Shown: piece by piece, positions 1 to 7,491 of the stretch
Layout of the letters: each line of letters opens with the position of its first letter
Position numbering within the stretch: the first letter of the stretch is position 1
Source: CAZCZU01 sp964503475
GTDB taxonomy: Bacteria > Pseudomonadota > Zetaproteobacteria > Mariprofundales > Mariprofundaceae
Assembly: GCA_964503475.1 (NCBI GenBank)
Contig: CAZCZU010000036.1
Span: forward strand, 1 to 26,422
Direction: 5' to 3'
DNA length: 26,422 bases
Translations under genes and position numbers: made by a program
The notes under the pieces: generated by a model
What the model saw: only the letters and a program-made list of their open reading frames with translations
Databases searched by the model: none
Told to the model about the DNA's origin: nothing

Positions 1-2
1 CA

Positions 3-1580
3 TTCGCGATTCTCGCATGCCCCGGAAAAGCAGCATCAGGAAACCCAATTGTATGCGATCACTATGTGCCCGAGACGGTAACCAACTTACATGAACTGGT
101 AGAGCAGGCGAAAGCCTATGGCTGTGATGGGCCTTTGAATGAAGCTTTGCGCTACCTTCCACAGGCAATGTCTGCGCCTCTGTTTCAGGCTAAGAAATTG
201 CCAGTAATGGTGATGCTTGCTGCGCGGCGCCCGATACCATTAATTGGCGATACCTCAGAAATAGAAATCATTCCCTACTTTTTTGAATTGGTATCAAATA
301 TAGCAAGGATGGAAGAAGTTCCGGTATATCCGGTGGCATTTCGGGATGCTATTTCTTCAGGTCTTCTTGCGAGGCTATCAGGGATGCCGGAAAGTGATTC
401 CCCTCGTAATGTCGTTCAACTGGGGTGTGGAAGTCTGGGGTCAAAAGTTGCTATCCACTTGGCGCGTGCAGGTAAAGCTCCGGCCGTAGTAGTGGATGAT
501 GATTCATTTTCGCCACATAACGTCGCAAGACATGCTTTGTATCCACCAAGGGATGAAATGCAAATGGTTTGGTGGGTTCAAGATAAGGCGAAGGCTTTAG
601 CGAATGCCATTGAGGGCATGGGGCAAAAGTCTCTACCGCTGGATGTAGATGTAGTACAGCTGCTTCAACACGGAAAAGATTTGAAGAAGGCAATTTCACC
701 TGATACGTGGGCAGTAGTTAATTCAACTGCATCATTAGCAGTGCGAGAAAATTTGAGTGCGGCTCCTGTAGAATGGATGGGGGCCAGGGTGATTGAAACA
801 TCACTGTATAGCGAAGGAAGAATTGGTCTGCTCAGTGTTGAGGGTGAAGGTCGGAATCCAAGTTCGAGTGATTTGATTTTAGAGTTTTATGCGGCTGTGA
901 GGGAAAGTGACAGCTTGCGAGAGCTGTTGTTTTCGCACGAGCAAAGTTTGGCACGCCAGGAAATTGGGCAAGGCTGCGGTTCGGTTACGATGCTTTTGTC
1001 TGATGCCCAGATATCTCTATTTGCAGCTTCGATGGCCCATCAGATCATGGAATGGCAGTCAAATTCCCTCCCAGAGGAGCAGGGTCAGATACTAATCGGT
1101 TCAAGTGAAGGGATGGGACTCACTTGGGATTCAATTTCAGTAGAACCATTTGTCGTCGTGAATGCGGAGAACGAGCAGGGCTGGACAGTAAGAGTATCCC
1201 CTCGGGCTCAAGCAAAGATATCGGCTGATTGTGCGCAGTACCCTACGGTTGAGACGGGTGGAATTATAATGGGGGCTGTTTCTGAGTATCGAAAAACTAT
1301 TACGGTAATAGATGTGTTGCCTGCCCCGGCGGATTCGACTCGTTCAGCTGGCAAGTTTGAGCTTGGCGTTGATGGGGTTCTCACATCAATTGGAAAATAC
1401 GCAAGTTCATCAGGAAGTGTCCTCTATTGCGTTGGGACTTGGCATAGTCATTTGGCTGAAACAGGGGCCTCTCCACTTGATTATAAGACGGCCGAGAAAA
1501 TTGCTCGTGATGGAGGGCTGTCTATACATGCCATGCTAATCAAAAAGCCTAATTCGTATTCGGCAATTATCGCAGGTTAA
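3..1580 (+). CDS. E1-like (ThiF) adenylyltransferase fused to JAB metallopeptidase, 5' end outside window
   Basis: The reading frame is open to the left window edge, so the GTG at 66 is only the first possible start inside the window and the true start is upstream. Numbered from that GTG (504 residues), a poorly recognised region (1-113) precedes an E1/ThiF Rossmann domain. That domain has nucleotide loop GCGSLG at 120-125, acidic residues at 144-146, R155 and a candidate catalytic cysteine C304 in GQGCGS. A C-terminal JAB/Mov34 domain follows, with E396 in ETGG and the zinc motif HSH at 460-462 plus S469 and D472. The spacing is H-x-H-x6-S-x-x-D. Known: E1 enzymes adenylate a ubiquitin-like C-terminus and JAB domains cleave isopeptide bonds; bacterial fusions of the two occur in ubiquitin-like conjugation and defence operons. 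An N-terminal E2-like domain may lie upstream. Cytoplasmic; no ubiquitin-like protein is visible in the window. Confidence 0.88.
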   Translation, partial: FAILACPGKAASGNPIVCDHYVPETVTNLHELVEQAKAYGCDGPLNEALRYLPQAMSAPLFQAKKLPVMVMLAARRPIPLIGDTSEIEIIPYFFELVSNIARMEEVPVYPVAFRDAISSGLLARLSGMPESDSPRNVVQLGCGSLGSKVAIHLARAGKAPAVVVDDDSFSPHNVARHALYPPRDEMQMVWWVQDKAKALANAIEGMGQKSLPLDVDVVQLLQHGKDLKKAISPDTWAVVNSTASLAVRENLSAAPVEWMGARVIETSLYSEGRIGLLSVEGEGRNPSSSDLILEFYAAVRESDSLRELLFSHEQSLARQEIGQGCGSVTMLLSDAQISLFAASMAHQIMEWQSNSLPEEQGQILIGSSEGMGLTWDSISVEPFVVVNAENEQGWTVRVSPRAQAKISADCAQYPTVETGGIIMGAVSEYRKTITVIDVLPAPADSTRSAGKFELGVDGVLTSIGKYASSSGSVLYCVGTWHSHLAETGASPLDYKTAEKIARDGGLSIHAMLIKKPNSYSAIIAG

Positions 1581-1675
1581 GAATCCTCAATTAGTCCTTT
1601 GGTGCTATTTGCATCTAAGTGGAATTTTGCTTTATTAGGTCGCTTAGAGGGAAGATTGATAGGAAGAGGGCTATC

Positions 1676-1966
1676 ATGACATTCAAATCAATTACTATAG
1701 CCGTGCTGATTTTGCTGGGACTAGCCACAAGTGTGATGGCTTCCAATTCAGTCTCTGAAAAGACCACCACTACTAACCAATATGTGACTTCAGTATGTAA
1801 ACCAGAACTTGGAGCCAAAAGCGGTTCAGTTGAGGCGAAGCGAGGATGCTGCTCTCATCATGGCGGCGTGTGTGGTTGCAGCACCGGACGTCAGGTGTGC
1901 TGTGATGGCTCATTTAGCCCCTCATGTACATGTAACAAGCTGGATGCACCACAACCATCCATCTAA
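1676..1966 (+). CDS. Small secreted cysteine-rich protein
   Basis: A 96-residue protein. I chose the ATG at 1676 over earlier in-frame codons because a purine-rich ribosome site (AGGAAGAGG, 1661-1669) sits just upstream and because it places a clean signal peptide at the N-terminus (hydrophobic 6-20, likely cleavage near residue 22-23). The mature protein is Thr/Ser-rich at first and then has a compact Cys/His cluster: C41, C58, C59, H61, H62, C66, C68, C75, C76, C84, C86. The core reads GCCSHHGGVCGC, then CCDG and SPSC. I recognise this as a small conserved bacterial Cys-His domain that often occurs in exported proteins, but I cannot give it a function. It could bind metal or be disulphide-rich. 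It ends 12 bp before the nuclease gene, so the two are probably co-transcribed. Confidence 0.8.
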   Translation: MTFKSITIAVLILLGLATSVMASNSVSEKTTTTNQYVTSVCKPELGAKSGSVEAKRGCCSHHGGVCGCSTGRQVCCDGSFSPSCTCNKLDAPQPSI

Positions 1967-1978
1967 CCGGAGGGAGCC

Positions 1979-2836
1979 ATGAAACCATATGCAATCGCGG
2001 CCGTGCTGCTGCTCGCTTTAACGACGGCCGCATATGGTCAAAATGGGGCAGACGAGACTTATCGAACAAACCTGTTTGCTTATGGAGGCATCCCAGTTTG
2101 TAAGTCCAGCGCTGATGCTTGTCCTGAGTTCACCACTCTGGTGAATAGCGCATACGCCGTAGGGTATAGCGAAGACCTCAAAGATCCCGTATGGGCAGTA
2201 TATAGATTAGGAAACAGAAAGGGCGACACCCTTGGGGTAAAGTTTGAGCGGCCGTATTTCTTCAAGGTCGACACCAGAACTCAAGCCAAGGTCACTCATG
2301 ATGACTACACCAGCAGTGGTTATGATCGCGGCCACCTAGCACCCAATGCCGCTATGCTCGATCAGTATGGCCAGCTGGCCCAGCTAGAGACCTATTTCAT
2401 GTCTAATATCATCCCTCAGCACAGGGATTTGAACAGAGGGATCTGGGCGGCATTGGAGGCAAAGGTTCGTGAAGAGATCTCCCAAGATGATACCAAGGAC
2501 AAAGAGATCCATGACGTGTATGTGATTGCAGGCCCCCTGTTTAAGTACGAAGCAGACGAACAGCTTGGAACCATACAAAGGATGCCTTCTGGAGTGGCAA
2601 TCCCAGAGGGGAGCTTCAAGATACTCGCCTACCAGAGGGGCTACTTCGGAACAATAAAGGCGGTTGCCTTAAAGTTTCCGCAGCATCCAACATCCTCAAA
2701 TCTTCTCGACTATGTGGTCACGGTAGATGAGTTGGAAGACTTGACCGGCTTTGACTTTTTTCCGGAGCTTTCAGAGCAGAAACAACGCAACCTGGAAAGT
2801 AAAAGGCGTAATTTCTTATTAGAGGATTTGCAGTGA
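1979..2836 (+). CDS. Secreted DNA/RNA non-specific endonuclease (NUC1/EndoG family)
   Basis: A 285-residue protein with a signal peptide (hydrophobic 5-18, likely cleavage after AYG at 20), so it should act in the periplasm or outside the cell. The beta-beta-alpha-metal nuclease signature is intact: DRGH at 116-119 with the general-base histidine H119, followed by APNAAM. The second part is SNIIPQ at 142-147 with the metal-ligand asparagine N152 in LNRGIW. Known: this family (Serratia nuclease, EndoG, NucA) cuts DNA and RNA without sequence specificity using one Mg ion. Strong ribosome site GGAGGG at 1970-1975. It follows the Cys-rich gene by 12 bp, and its stop overlaps the next start (GTGA). 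No cytoplasmic inhibitor gene is evident, consistent with export. Possible roles are attack on incoming DNA or nutrient scavenging; this cannot be decided from sequence. Confidence 0.93.
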   Translation: MKPYAIAAVLLLALTTAAYGQNGADETYRTNLFAYGGIPVCKSSADACPEFTTLVNSAYAVGYSEDLKDPVWAVYRLGNRKGDTLGVKFERPYFFKVDTRTQAKVTHDDYTSSGYDRGHLAPNAAMLDQYGQLAQLETYFMSNIIPQHRDLNRGIWAALEAKVREEISQDDTKDKEIHDVYVIAGPLFKYEADEQLGTIQRMPSGVAIPEGSFKILAYQRGYFGTIKAVALKFPQHPTSSNLLDYVVTVDELEDLTGFDFFPELSEQKQRNLESKRRNFLLEDLQ

Positions 2837-3162
2837 TCTGGAGGTTGTGCCGTGTGGCGGTAAAGGCTTTCGCTTTTGCCGCGCTCATGTCGATTCCCTC
2901 TCTTGCGTTGGCAGAAAAGCCTGAAAACTACTGTCTGGATAAAGAGACAAATGCACGATGGGCATCAATGCTTAGTCATCAGCCAAATGATCAAGATATT
3001 GCTAAACTGTTTGCTTTAAGGATTGGGCTCTGTGAGCTCGTGGCACGAAAAATTGTATCCCTTGAACAAGCAACAAATATTTTTGAGAAAGAGCGGGTTG
3101 AAGTAATTCGTTTAAAAGAAAAAGAACGAAAGAGAGAAAAGAATAGCATATTCGGAGGATGA
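2833..3162 (+). CDS. Small secreted hypothetical protein coupled to the nuclease gene
   Basis: A 109-residue protein starting at GTG 2833, overlapping the nuclease stop codon by 4 bp (GTGA), with GGAGG-like purines absent and translational coupling likely. The N-terminus is a signal peptide (hydrophobic 9-25, cleavage after ALA at 27). The mature part is about 80 residues and contains two cysteines (C34, C67). It ends in a very basic, charged helix (EKERVEVIRLKEKERKREK region, 86-104). I do not recognise a family. Co-export and coupling with the nuclease make an accessory or inhibitor role conceivable, but nothing in the sequence proves it. A short inverted repeat (AGCCT/AGGCT, 3165-3179) follows the stop and is too weak to call a terminator. 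Confidence 0.7.
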   Translation: MIWRLCRVAVKAFAFAALMSIPSLALAEKPENYCLDKETNARWASMLSHQPNDQDIAKLFALRIGLCELVARKIVSLEQATNIFEKERVEVIRLKEKERKREKNSIFGG

Positions 3163-3257
3163 TCAGCCTGTGAGAGGCTTTCGTTGGAAGGGTTGCAGAA
3201 TTCAATTGTTGTGAATCGAGGTGAAGCTTCCAATCTGTGAGGGCAGGAGATGAACAA

Positions 3258-4094
3258 ATGAGTACGGTGCTTCATTTCATTGATGTTGGCCAAGGCAATA
3301 TGGTTTTGCTTGAGGCAATGGATGGAAAATATTATCTGTGCGATTGCAACGTAACAAACGACAATGAAGATGATGTTCTCGAATATCTGGCCAGTGTTAT
3401 TGGCTGGGGAACCTCTATCGCTGCGTTTATTTGTACTCACCGTGATGCTGACCATATGCGAGGCCTTAAGAAGGTACATGACTCATTTCCAATTGAAGGC
3501 ATTTGGGATAGTGGGCATCCAGGAACAACCACGACGTCGCCCGAATACCAACAGTATATGCGCCTAAGAAGAGTGGTTGGGTCTCAAGAGAAGAAAAGGA
3601 AAACACGACAAGATTTGGGTAGAACTCGGTTGCGCTATTTAAGCGCGAAAGACGAGCGCCTGGAAAAGAACGCGAATGCTCAAGGTTTGGTTATTAAAGT
3701 GGAGCATTGGAATGATAAGAGTTGTGGATCAAGTGCAATTTTAACTGGTGACTGTGATGCCGAAACGTGGCGCCACGGAATCATGAAGGATTACGCTACC
3801 CATGATGTAAAAACATCTATATTGATGGGAGCGCACCATGGTTCAATATCGTTTTTTGATGATCCTGCAGATACAAAGTATTACTACACTGCCCACATGG
3901 ATGCTATCAATCCAGCGATGACAATCATTTCTGTGGGTGACAATGCACATGGCCATCCTGACGAAGATGCATTAATCATGTATAAGAAAAAGTCGACTGG
4001 ATCTAAGCAAGGAAACAAGGTTTTTACGACGCAAGACAAGGGAACAATGAAGCTGACCCTCAAGGATGATGGATGGGCACTAACCGTCGTTTAG
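3258..4094 (+). CDS. ComEC-like metallo-beta-lactamase-fold hydrolase
   Basis: A 278-residue soluble protein. The ATG at 3258 is preferred over the GTG at 3237 because AGGAG (3245-3249) lies at proper spacing before it, and the protein then begins directly with the first strand FIDVGQGN (7-14), typical of the ComEC/competence MBL branch. The metal-site motif is THRDADH (60-66), i.e. H-x-D-x-D-H with an Asp in place of the usual second His. Further ligands are D165 in LTGD and H193/H194 in GAHHGS. There is no signal peptide or membrane segment, so unlike ComEC it is cytosolic and lacks the channel domain. Substrate unknown (nucleic acid, nucleotide or peptide conjugate are options). Proteins of this type are reported as neighbours of bacterial E2/E1/JAB operons, fitting the E1-JAB gene at the window start. 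Its 3' end overlaps tniE convergently by 15 bp. Confidence 0.87.
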   Translation: MSTVLHFIDVGQGNMVLLEAMDGKYYLCDCNVTNDNEDDVLEYLASVIGWGTSIAAFICTHRDADHMRGLKKVHDSFPIEGIWDSGHPGTTTTSPEYQQYMRLRRVVGSQEKKRKTRQDLGRTRLRYLSAKDERLEKNANAQGLVIKVEHWNDKSCGSSAILTGDCDAETWRHGIMKDYATHDVKTSILMGAHHGSISFFDDPADTKYYYTAHMDAINPAMTIISVGDNAHGHPDEDALIMYKKKSTGSKQGNKVFTTQDKGTMKLTLKDDGWALTVV

Positions 4095-5522
4095 ATATGG
4101 TCCTAGCTTAGGAATCCAATATTGATTGTTATTCCAGGTTACGGTCATACCGCCATTTGAAGCGGATATATCTTTGTCTGTTAATAAATTACCAACACTT
4201 TTTGGAAGCCCATGAAAATAGGCTAAGGCAATAGTGAGCCACTGTCGTTTTGAAGATTCGTCTTGGGTGTCCTTTTGCATGATGGCGTACATTTCGTCTT
4301 CTAGTTTTTTTTCTCGTCTTCTGAGGGCCTTTTTCGAGTCGGGTCTAGGCAAAATAAGAGTGCTCTTATATGCAGCCTGGAGAAAGCCAACAAACCCTGA
4401 AATCGCTGCTCGCTGCCCCGGAGCCTGGTCCAGATATTTCTCCAAAGCTCCTTGATTCGGAGGCATGCATTTCATCTCTTTTGCAATAAGGATAAGTCCT
4501 GCTGCCGGCGTCAATGCCAACCGAGTTGAGCGCAGGGTCGTTTTATCTCTCTGCCGCTTCTCATTTAAGTGAGCAAGATAGCCATCGATAATGGTTCTTT
4601 CTTGTGACCCTATAGCAAATTTTTCTAGGCTGGAGGCTATCCTTCTATTATCCGAGTTATCTTCTTTCGCTTGATCATTAATGACGATGAAACCTGTCTC
4701 TTCCATCCACTTTACGGGCAAAAGAAACCGACGCAATTTTGGTGTATCAAAATGATTTAGTAGCTCAATGTACTCCGGGATATCTCCCCATAGGCGTTCT
4801 ATTTCGACAAAGAGAGGCAAATATCTATGAATCGTCAGTGCTGCTTTGTGATTGCCAGAGTGTTGTTCGAGCCAAGTTCCGAAGGCCTTAAAGTGGTCAG
4901 CCATGATTGGGGTTGAAAATGCACCGCAGTCCATTTCGATTCGTTTTGTTAGCACACCCTTCCAGTAACACTTTTTGCATTGGTTCCCACATCCGGCAGG
5001 CATTGACTCGCCGCATTTTGGACAAGGGATATTTCCATCCTCAAAACATCTATTGCACAGCATTTTGCCATCATTCGTTTTGTGCAGGAGGCGATGTCGT
5101 CCACATGCTTCGCAGGTGCGAAAGTCTGAGCGGGCGCACTTGGGGCACATGCGATAGCTTTCACTTAGGCGAGAGACACGCGTCAGCCTGGCAGAAAGGT
5201 TGCCACATACTTCGCATGGTTCTTGAGTTCTAAAGTGAGGGGCACAGCTGCTACATACTGGCCCATATTCAGTGATCTTCCCTGTGCGATAATTTATTTT
5301 CCCGCAGCGAGCACATGGCCGATCCTTTTCACAATGATTGCAAACGGCTTTAGGGTCATTTTTGAGCAACCGGCCAAAGTTATGACACTTGGGGCACATC
5401 CGGCGTTTGAAAAGGCGAGCATAACAAGCTCCACAGTATCGCAGTCCTTTGTGCTTTCGGTGAATTCGAGAGACGTAACGGCCGCATTCATCACAAGCCT
5501 GCAGAGCAGCATTTGGTATCAT
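4080..5522 (-). CDS. tniE: Zinc-ribbon protein with degenerate tyrosine-recombinase-like C-terminus (TniE position)
   Basis: A 480-residue protein, last gene of the transposition operon. Its ATG overlaps the tniQ stop by 4 bp (ATGA), so it is translationally coupled. Residues 10-185 carry about twelve Cys pairs (CxxC at 10, 30, 43, 61, 70, 90, 103, 126, 137, 156, 167, then C178/C182/C185), equal to roughly six tandem zinc ribbons. Residues 200-290 are helical. Residues 295-380 resemble the core-binding helices of tyrosine recombinases. Residues 429-453 (LTIALAYFHGLPKSV...LLTDKDI) resemble the start of the catalytic domain, where active enzymes have GLR-x-x-E and L-x-x-x-D-I. The Arg is missing and the protein stops before the His/Arg/Tyr residues. 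Known: tniE follows tniD in Tn6022-type elements. Inferred: a non-catalytic DNA-binding partner in target choice. The symbol rests on position. Confidence 0.72.
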   Translation of the reverse strand: MIPNAALQACDECGRYVSRIHRKHKGLRYCGACYARLFKRRMCPKCHNFGRLLKNDPKAVCNHCEKDRPCARCGKINYRTGKITEYGPVCSSCAPHFRTQEPCEVCGNLSARLTRVSRLSESYRMCPKCARSDFRTCEACGRHRLLHKTNDGKMLCNRCFEDGNIPCPKCGESMPAGCGNQCKKCYWKGVLTKRIEMDCGAFSTPIMADHFKAFGTWLEQHSGNHKAALTIHRYLPLFVEIERLWGDIPEYIELLNHFDTPKLRRFLLPVKWMEETGFIVINDQAKEDNSDNRRIASSLEKFAIGSQERTIIDGYLAHLNEKRQRDKTTLRSTRLALTPAAGLILIAKEMKCMPPNQGALEKYLDQAPGQRAAISGFVGFLQAAYKSTLILPRPDSKKALRRREKKLEDEMYAIMQKDTQDESSKRQWLTIALAYFHGLPKSVGNLLTDKDISASNGGMTVTWNNNQYWIPKLGPYLNDG

Positions 5523-6643
5523 CGTTTCATCTCCAATTGGTGCTGCAGTTTCCTAAACTTACGCATGACTTCCCGTGGTGAGCGTGGGCGGTTCTGGTGT
5601 GATGGTGAGTGTTTCATTCGCTTGGTTGGGTGATCGGGCAACCTGCTAATAATGTCAGAGAATATGGCTGGAGCTGCACTCTTGTTGGAAAGGCCTTGCT
5701 GAGTGATACCAGCCTCTTTTATGGCAGTCTCAAAAATGGGACGGTCTATGTTCAGGAGTCTCCAAGTTGCTCCAAGGATTTGTTGCCTATCCGTGACTCC
5801 CAGTAATTCAATTCCAGTTGCAGCTTTAGGGACAAAGTTACTGGAAACATCGACCTCCATTTTTTCCAAGAATGCCAAGAGACTTTTGTTTCTACGATTA
5901 GAGGCTCGTCTAAACAATGTGGCAAGAAAGCGTGCAGACTTAAACCAGTCAGAGACGGGAAGTGATGCGCCCAAAAAATTCTGATGGCCATTATGTATGG
6001 CAAAATCCCCCGCTGCCTGAAAGCGAATGGCATCGGTAGTTAATGGTTCTCCAGCCGCATTCCGCAGGTCTTCCTTGCAGGTGGCACAAGTTGTGATGAG
6101 CTCATCCTCTGCGGCTAAGCGATGGGGCTCTAAGGGAGCGCTGCAGTTCCAGCACCGGTCACGAAGGGAACAGGCATGCATTTCGCAGCTGGTATGCCAT
6201 GCGAAACGCCATTGAAGTCGAAAGTATGGTTTTGAATCCTGCCTCAAGCAGAGGGGACAGTATTGTTGGCCGCTTCGGCGTTTTGTGTTTCTGGCTCCGA
6301 GAGTGAGTATCCACTGCCAGGTGGTTTGAATTGATGGTTTTGATCCACATATCGATTCAGCAAAGGCATGAAGAGTGGCCATTTTAAATGCTGGGCTCGA
6401 GATGCCGGAGGAATGTGAAAGCGGGTGTAGTCGTTCATCCGAAATTGAGCGATCGATATCCACAGTCCAGGCTCTCCATCGAGGCCACATTTCGCTGGTA
6501 AGTACAGCTGGGTCGCACCCTTGAAGAAGGGCTGCACGGACCAGCCACGACGAAAGGATTTCATCGGGAAGCAATGGGACGGAGTCAACCCACTGGGAAG
6601 TTATAGGGCGATTTCCCGGATGCCACGAGTAGGGCGCAGCCAT
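5519..6643 (-). CDS. tniQ: TniQ/TnsD target-selection protein
   Basis: A 374-residue TniQ-family protein. The N-terminus has the typical segment PLLPDEILSSWLVRAA (23-38). Zinc ligands follow: C129/C132 (CPLC), C153/H156/C158 and C164/C167, with another CxxC at 186-189. The C-terminal part is a basic extension ending in RKLQHQLEMKR. In Tn7 the TnsD member of this family binds the attachment site and recruits TnsC; here the expected attachment site is in comM. The gene begins 43 bp inside the end of tnsC and overlaps the next gene by 4 bp, so it is part of one operon. At 374 residues it is shorter than Tn7 TnsD (about 500), and the partner zinc-ribbon protein downstream may supply missing DNA-binding capacity (inference). 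Confidence 0.9.
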   Translation of the reverse strand: MAAPYSWHPGNRPITSQWVDSVPLLPDEILSSWLVRAALLQGCDPAVLTSEMWPRWRAWTVDIDRSISDERLHPLSHSSGISSPAFKMATLHAFAESICGSKPSIQTTWQWILTLGARNTKRRSGQQYCPLCLRQDSKPYFRLQWRFAWHTSCEMHACSLRDRCWNCSAPLEPHRLAAEDELITTCATCKEDLRNAAGEPLTTDAIRFQAAGDFAIHNGHQNFLGASLPVSDWFKSARFLATLFRRASNRRNKSLLAFLEKMEVDVSSNFVPKAATGIELLGVTDRQQILGATWRLLNIDRPIFETAIKEAGITQQGLSNKSAAPAIFSDIISRLPDHPTKRMKHSPSHQNRPRSPREVMRKFRKLQHQLEMKR

Positions 6644-7491
6644 GTCTTCCCTTCGATGATTGATTTGTCGATTTGTTCCTTGCCCGTCTTAATCGCCTCA
6701 GTTGCGCATTCGATAAGTAAGCGATGAAGGTCGCCAATATTCCCGCCAGAGATCGCATGAAGCATGGTAGCCAGCGCAGGCTGATGAAGTTGAGATGGTT
6801 GTTTGAGAGGAAGGATCTTTTCAAAGCCAGCCAGGAGACGTTGAAAGTTTTGATTGAGCTCCCACAGAGGCAAAGAAATCACATCGAACCTACTCGCATG
6901 TTGAGGATCCGTATGCAGTACCCGCACTGCTTCTCGTGTTCCGACGCCCACGATAGGGATCGCGACTTCGTTGCAGAGAAGTTTGATCGCATTCATCACT
7001 TCTCGCTGCTTTGTGATTGGTCCTGTCAGCAGCGAGTGAAATTCGTCGATGATCAGGATGCGAGTGTGGTTCATTCTCAACAAGTGAATGACCTGATAAC
7101 GAAGTTTAGTGGTCGGATCAGTTGGGCGATATGGTGTGAAGAACCTTTCAAGAATCGAAATGTATAAACCTTTCTCATCAGCACTCGGAGGCGATTCGGC
7201 AAGGATGACGGGCTTTACTGGTTCGCTTTCATCATTGACATAGCCTTGCCCATGAAGGGTGTGAAAGCGGTTTACGATGGTTGTTTTTCCATTGTTGGAA
7301 TCGCCGACGATCAGCAGGTTGGGCATGCGTGGCCTGGCTGGTTTTTCCATTAAGCCTCGAAGAGTCTCGAGGATATGATTTGCTTGGGGGTAAGCGATCC
7401 AGCGGAGCTCATCCATGAAGTTGATCCGGTCACTGTCTGACAAGCCCATGATGTGTTGGAAATCGGGATGAATGTGCTCAAAGCGCGTCAT
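6601..7491 (-). CDS. tnsC: TnsC/TniB AAA+ ATPase transposition regulator
   Basis: A 296-residue AAA+ ATPase. Walker A is GDSNNGKTT (63-71), Walker B is ILIIDEFH (145-152), sensor-1-like VGVGT is at 181-185, and an arginine-finger candidate SRFD is at 200-203. The length matches the short TniB-like TnsC class rather than the 555-residue Tn7 TnsC. Known: TnsC polymerises on target DNA, couples the target selector TniQ to the TnsA/TnsB transposase and mediates target immunity. The start overlaps the tnsB stop (ATGA, 4 bp), and the last 43 bp are shared with tniQ in another frame. Confidence 0.95.
   Translation of the reverse strand: MTRFEHIHPDFQHIMGLSDSDRINFMDELRWIAYPQANHILETLRGLMEKPARPRMPNLLIVGDSNNGKTTIVNRFHTLHGQGYVNDESEPVKPVILAESPPSADEKGLYISILERFFTPYRPTDPTTKLRYQVIHLLRMNHTRILIIDEFHSLLTGPITKQREVMNAIKLLCNEVAIPIVGVGTREAVRVLHTDPQHASRFDVISLPLWELNQNFQRLLAGFEKILPLKQPSQLHQPALATMLHAISGGNIGDLHRLLIECATEAIKTGKEQIDKSIIEGKTWLRPTRGIREIAL

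Noticed and set aside
3165..3179. Inverted repeat AGCCT/AGGCT after the 109-residue gene
   Set aside because: The stem is only 5 bp and the following T run is interrupted, so it is too weak to call a terminator.
2991..3479. 162-codon minus-strand open frame opposite the small secreted protein and the MBL start
   Set aside because: It has no domain or ribosome site and spans the intergenic region against two better-supported genes. An antitoxin or immunity protein cannot be argued from it.
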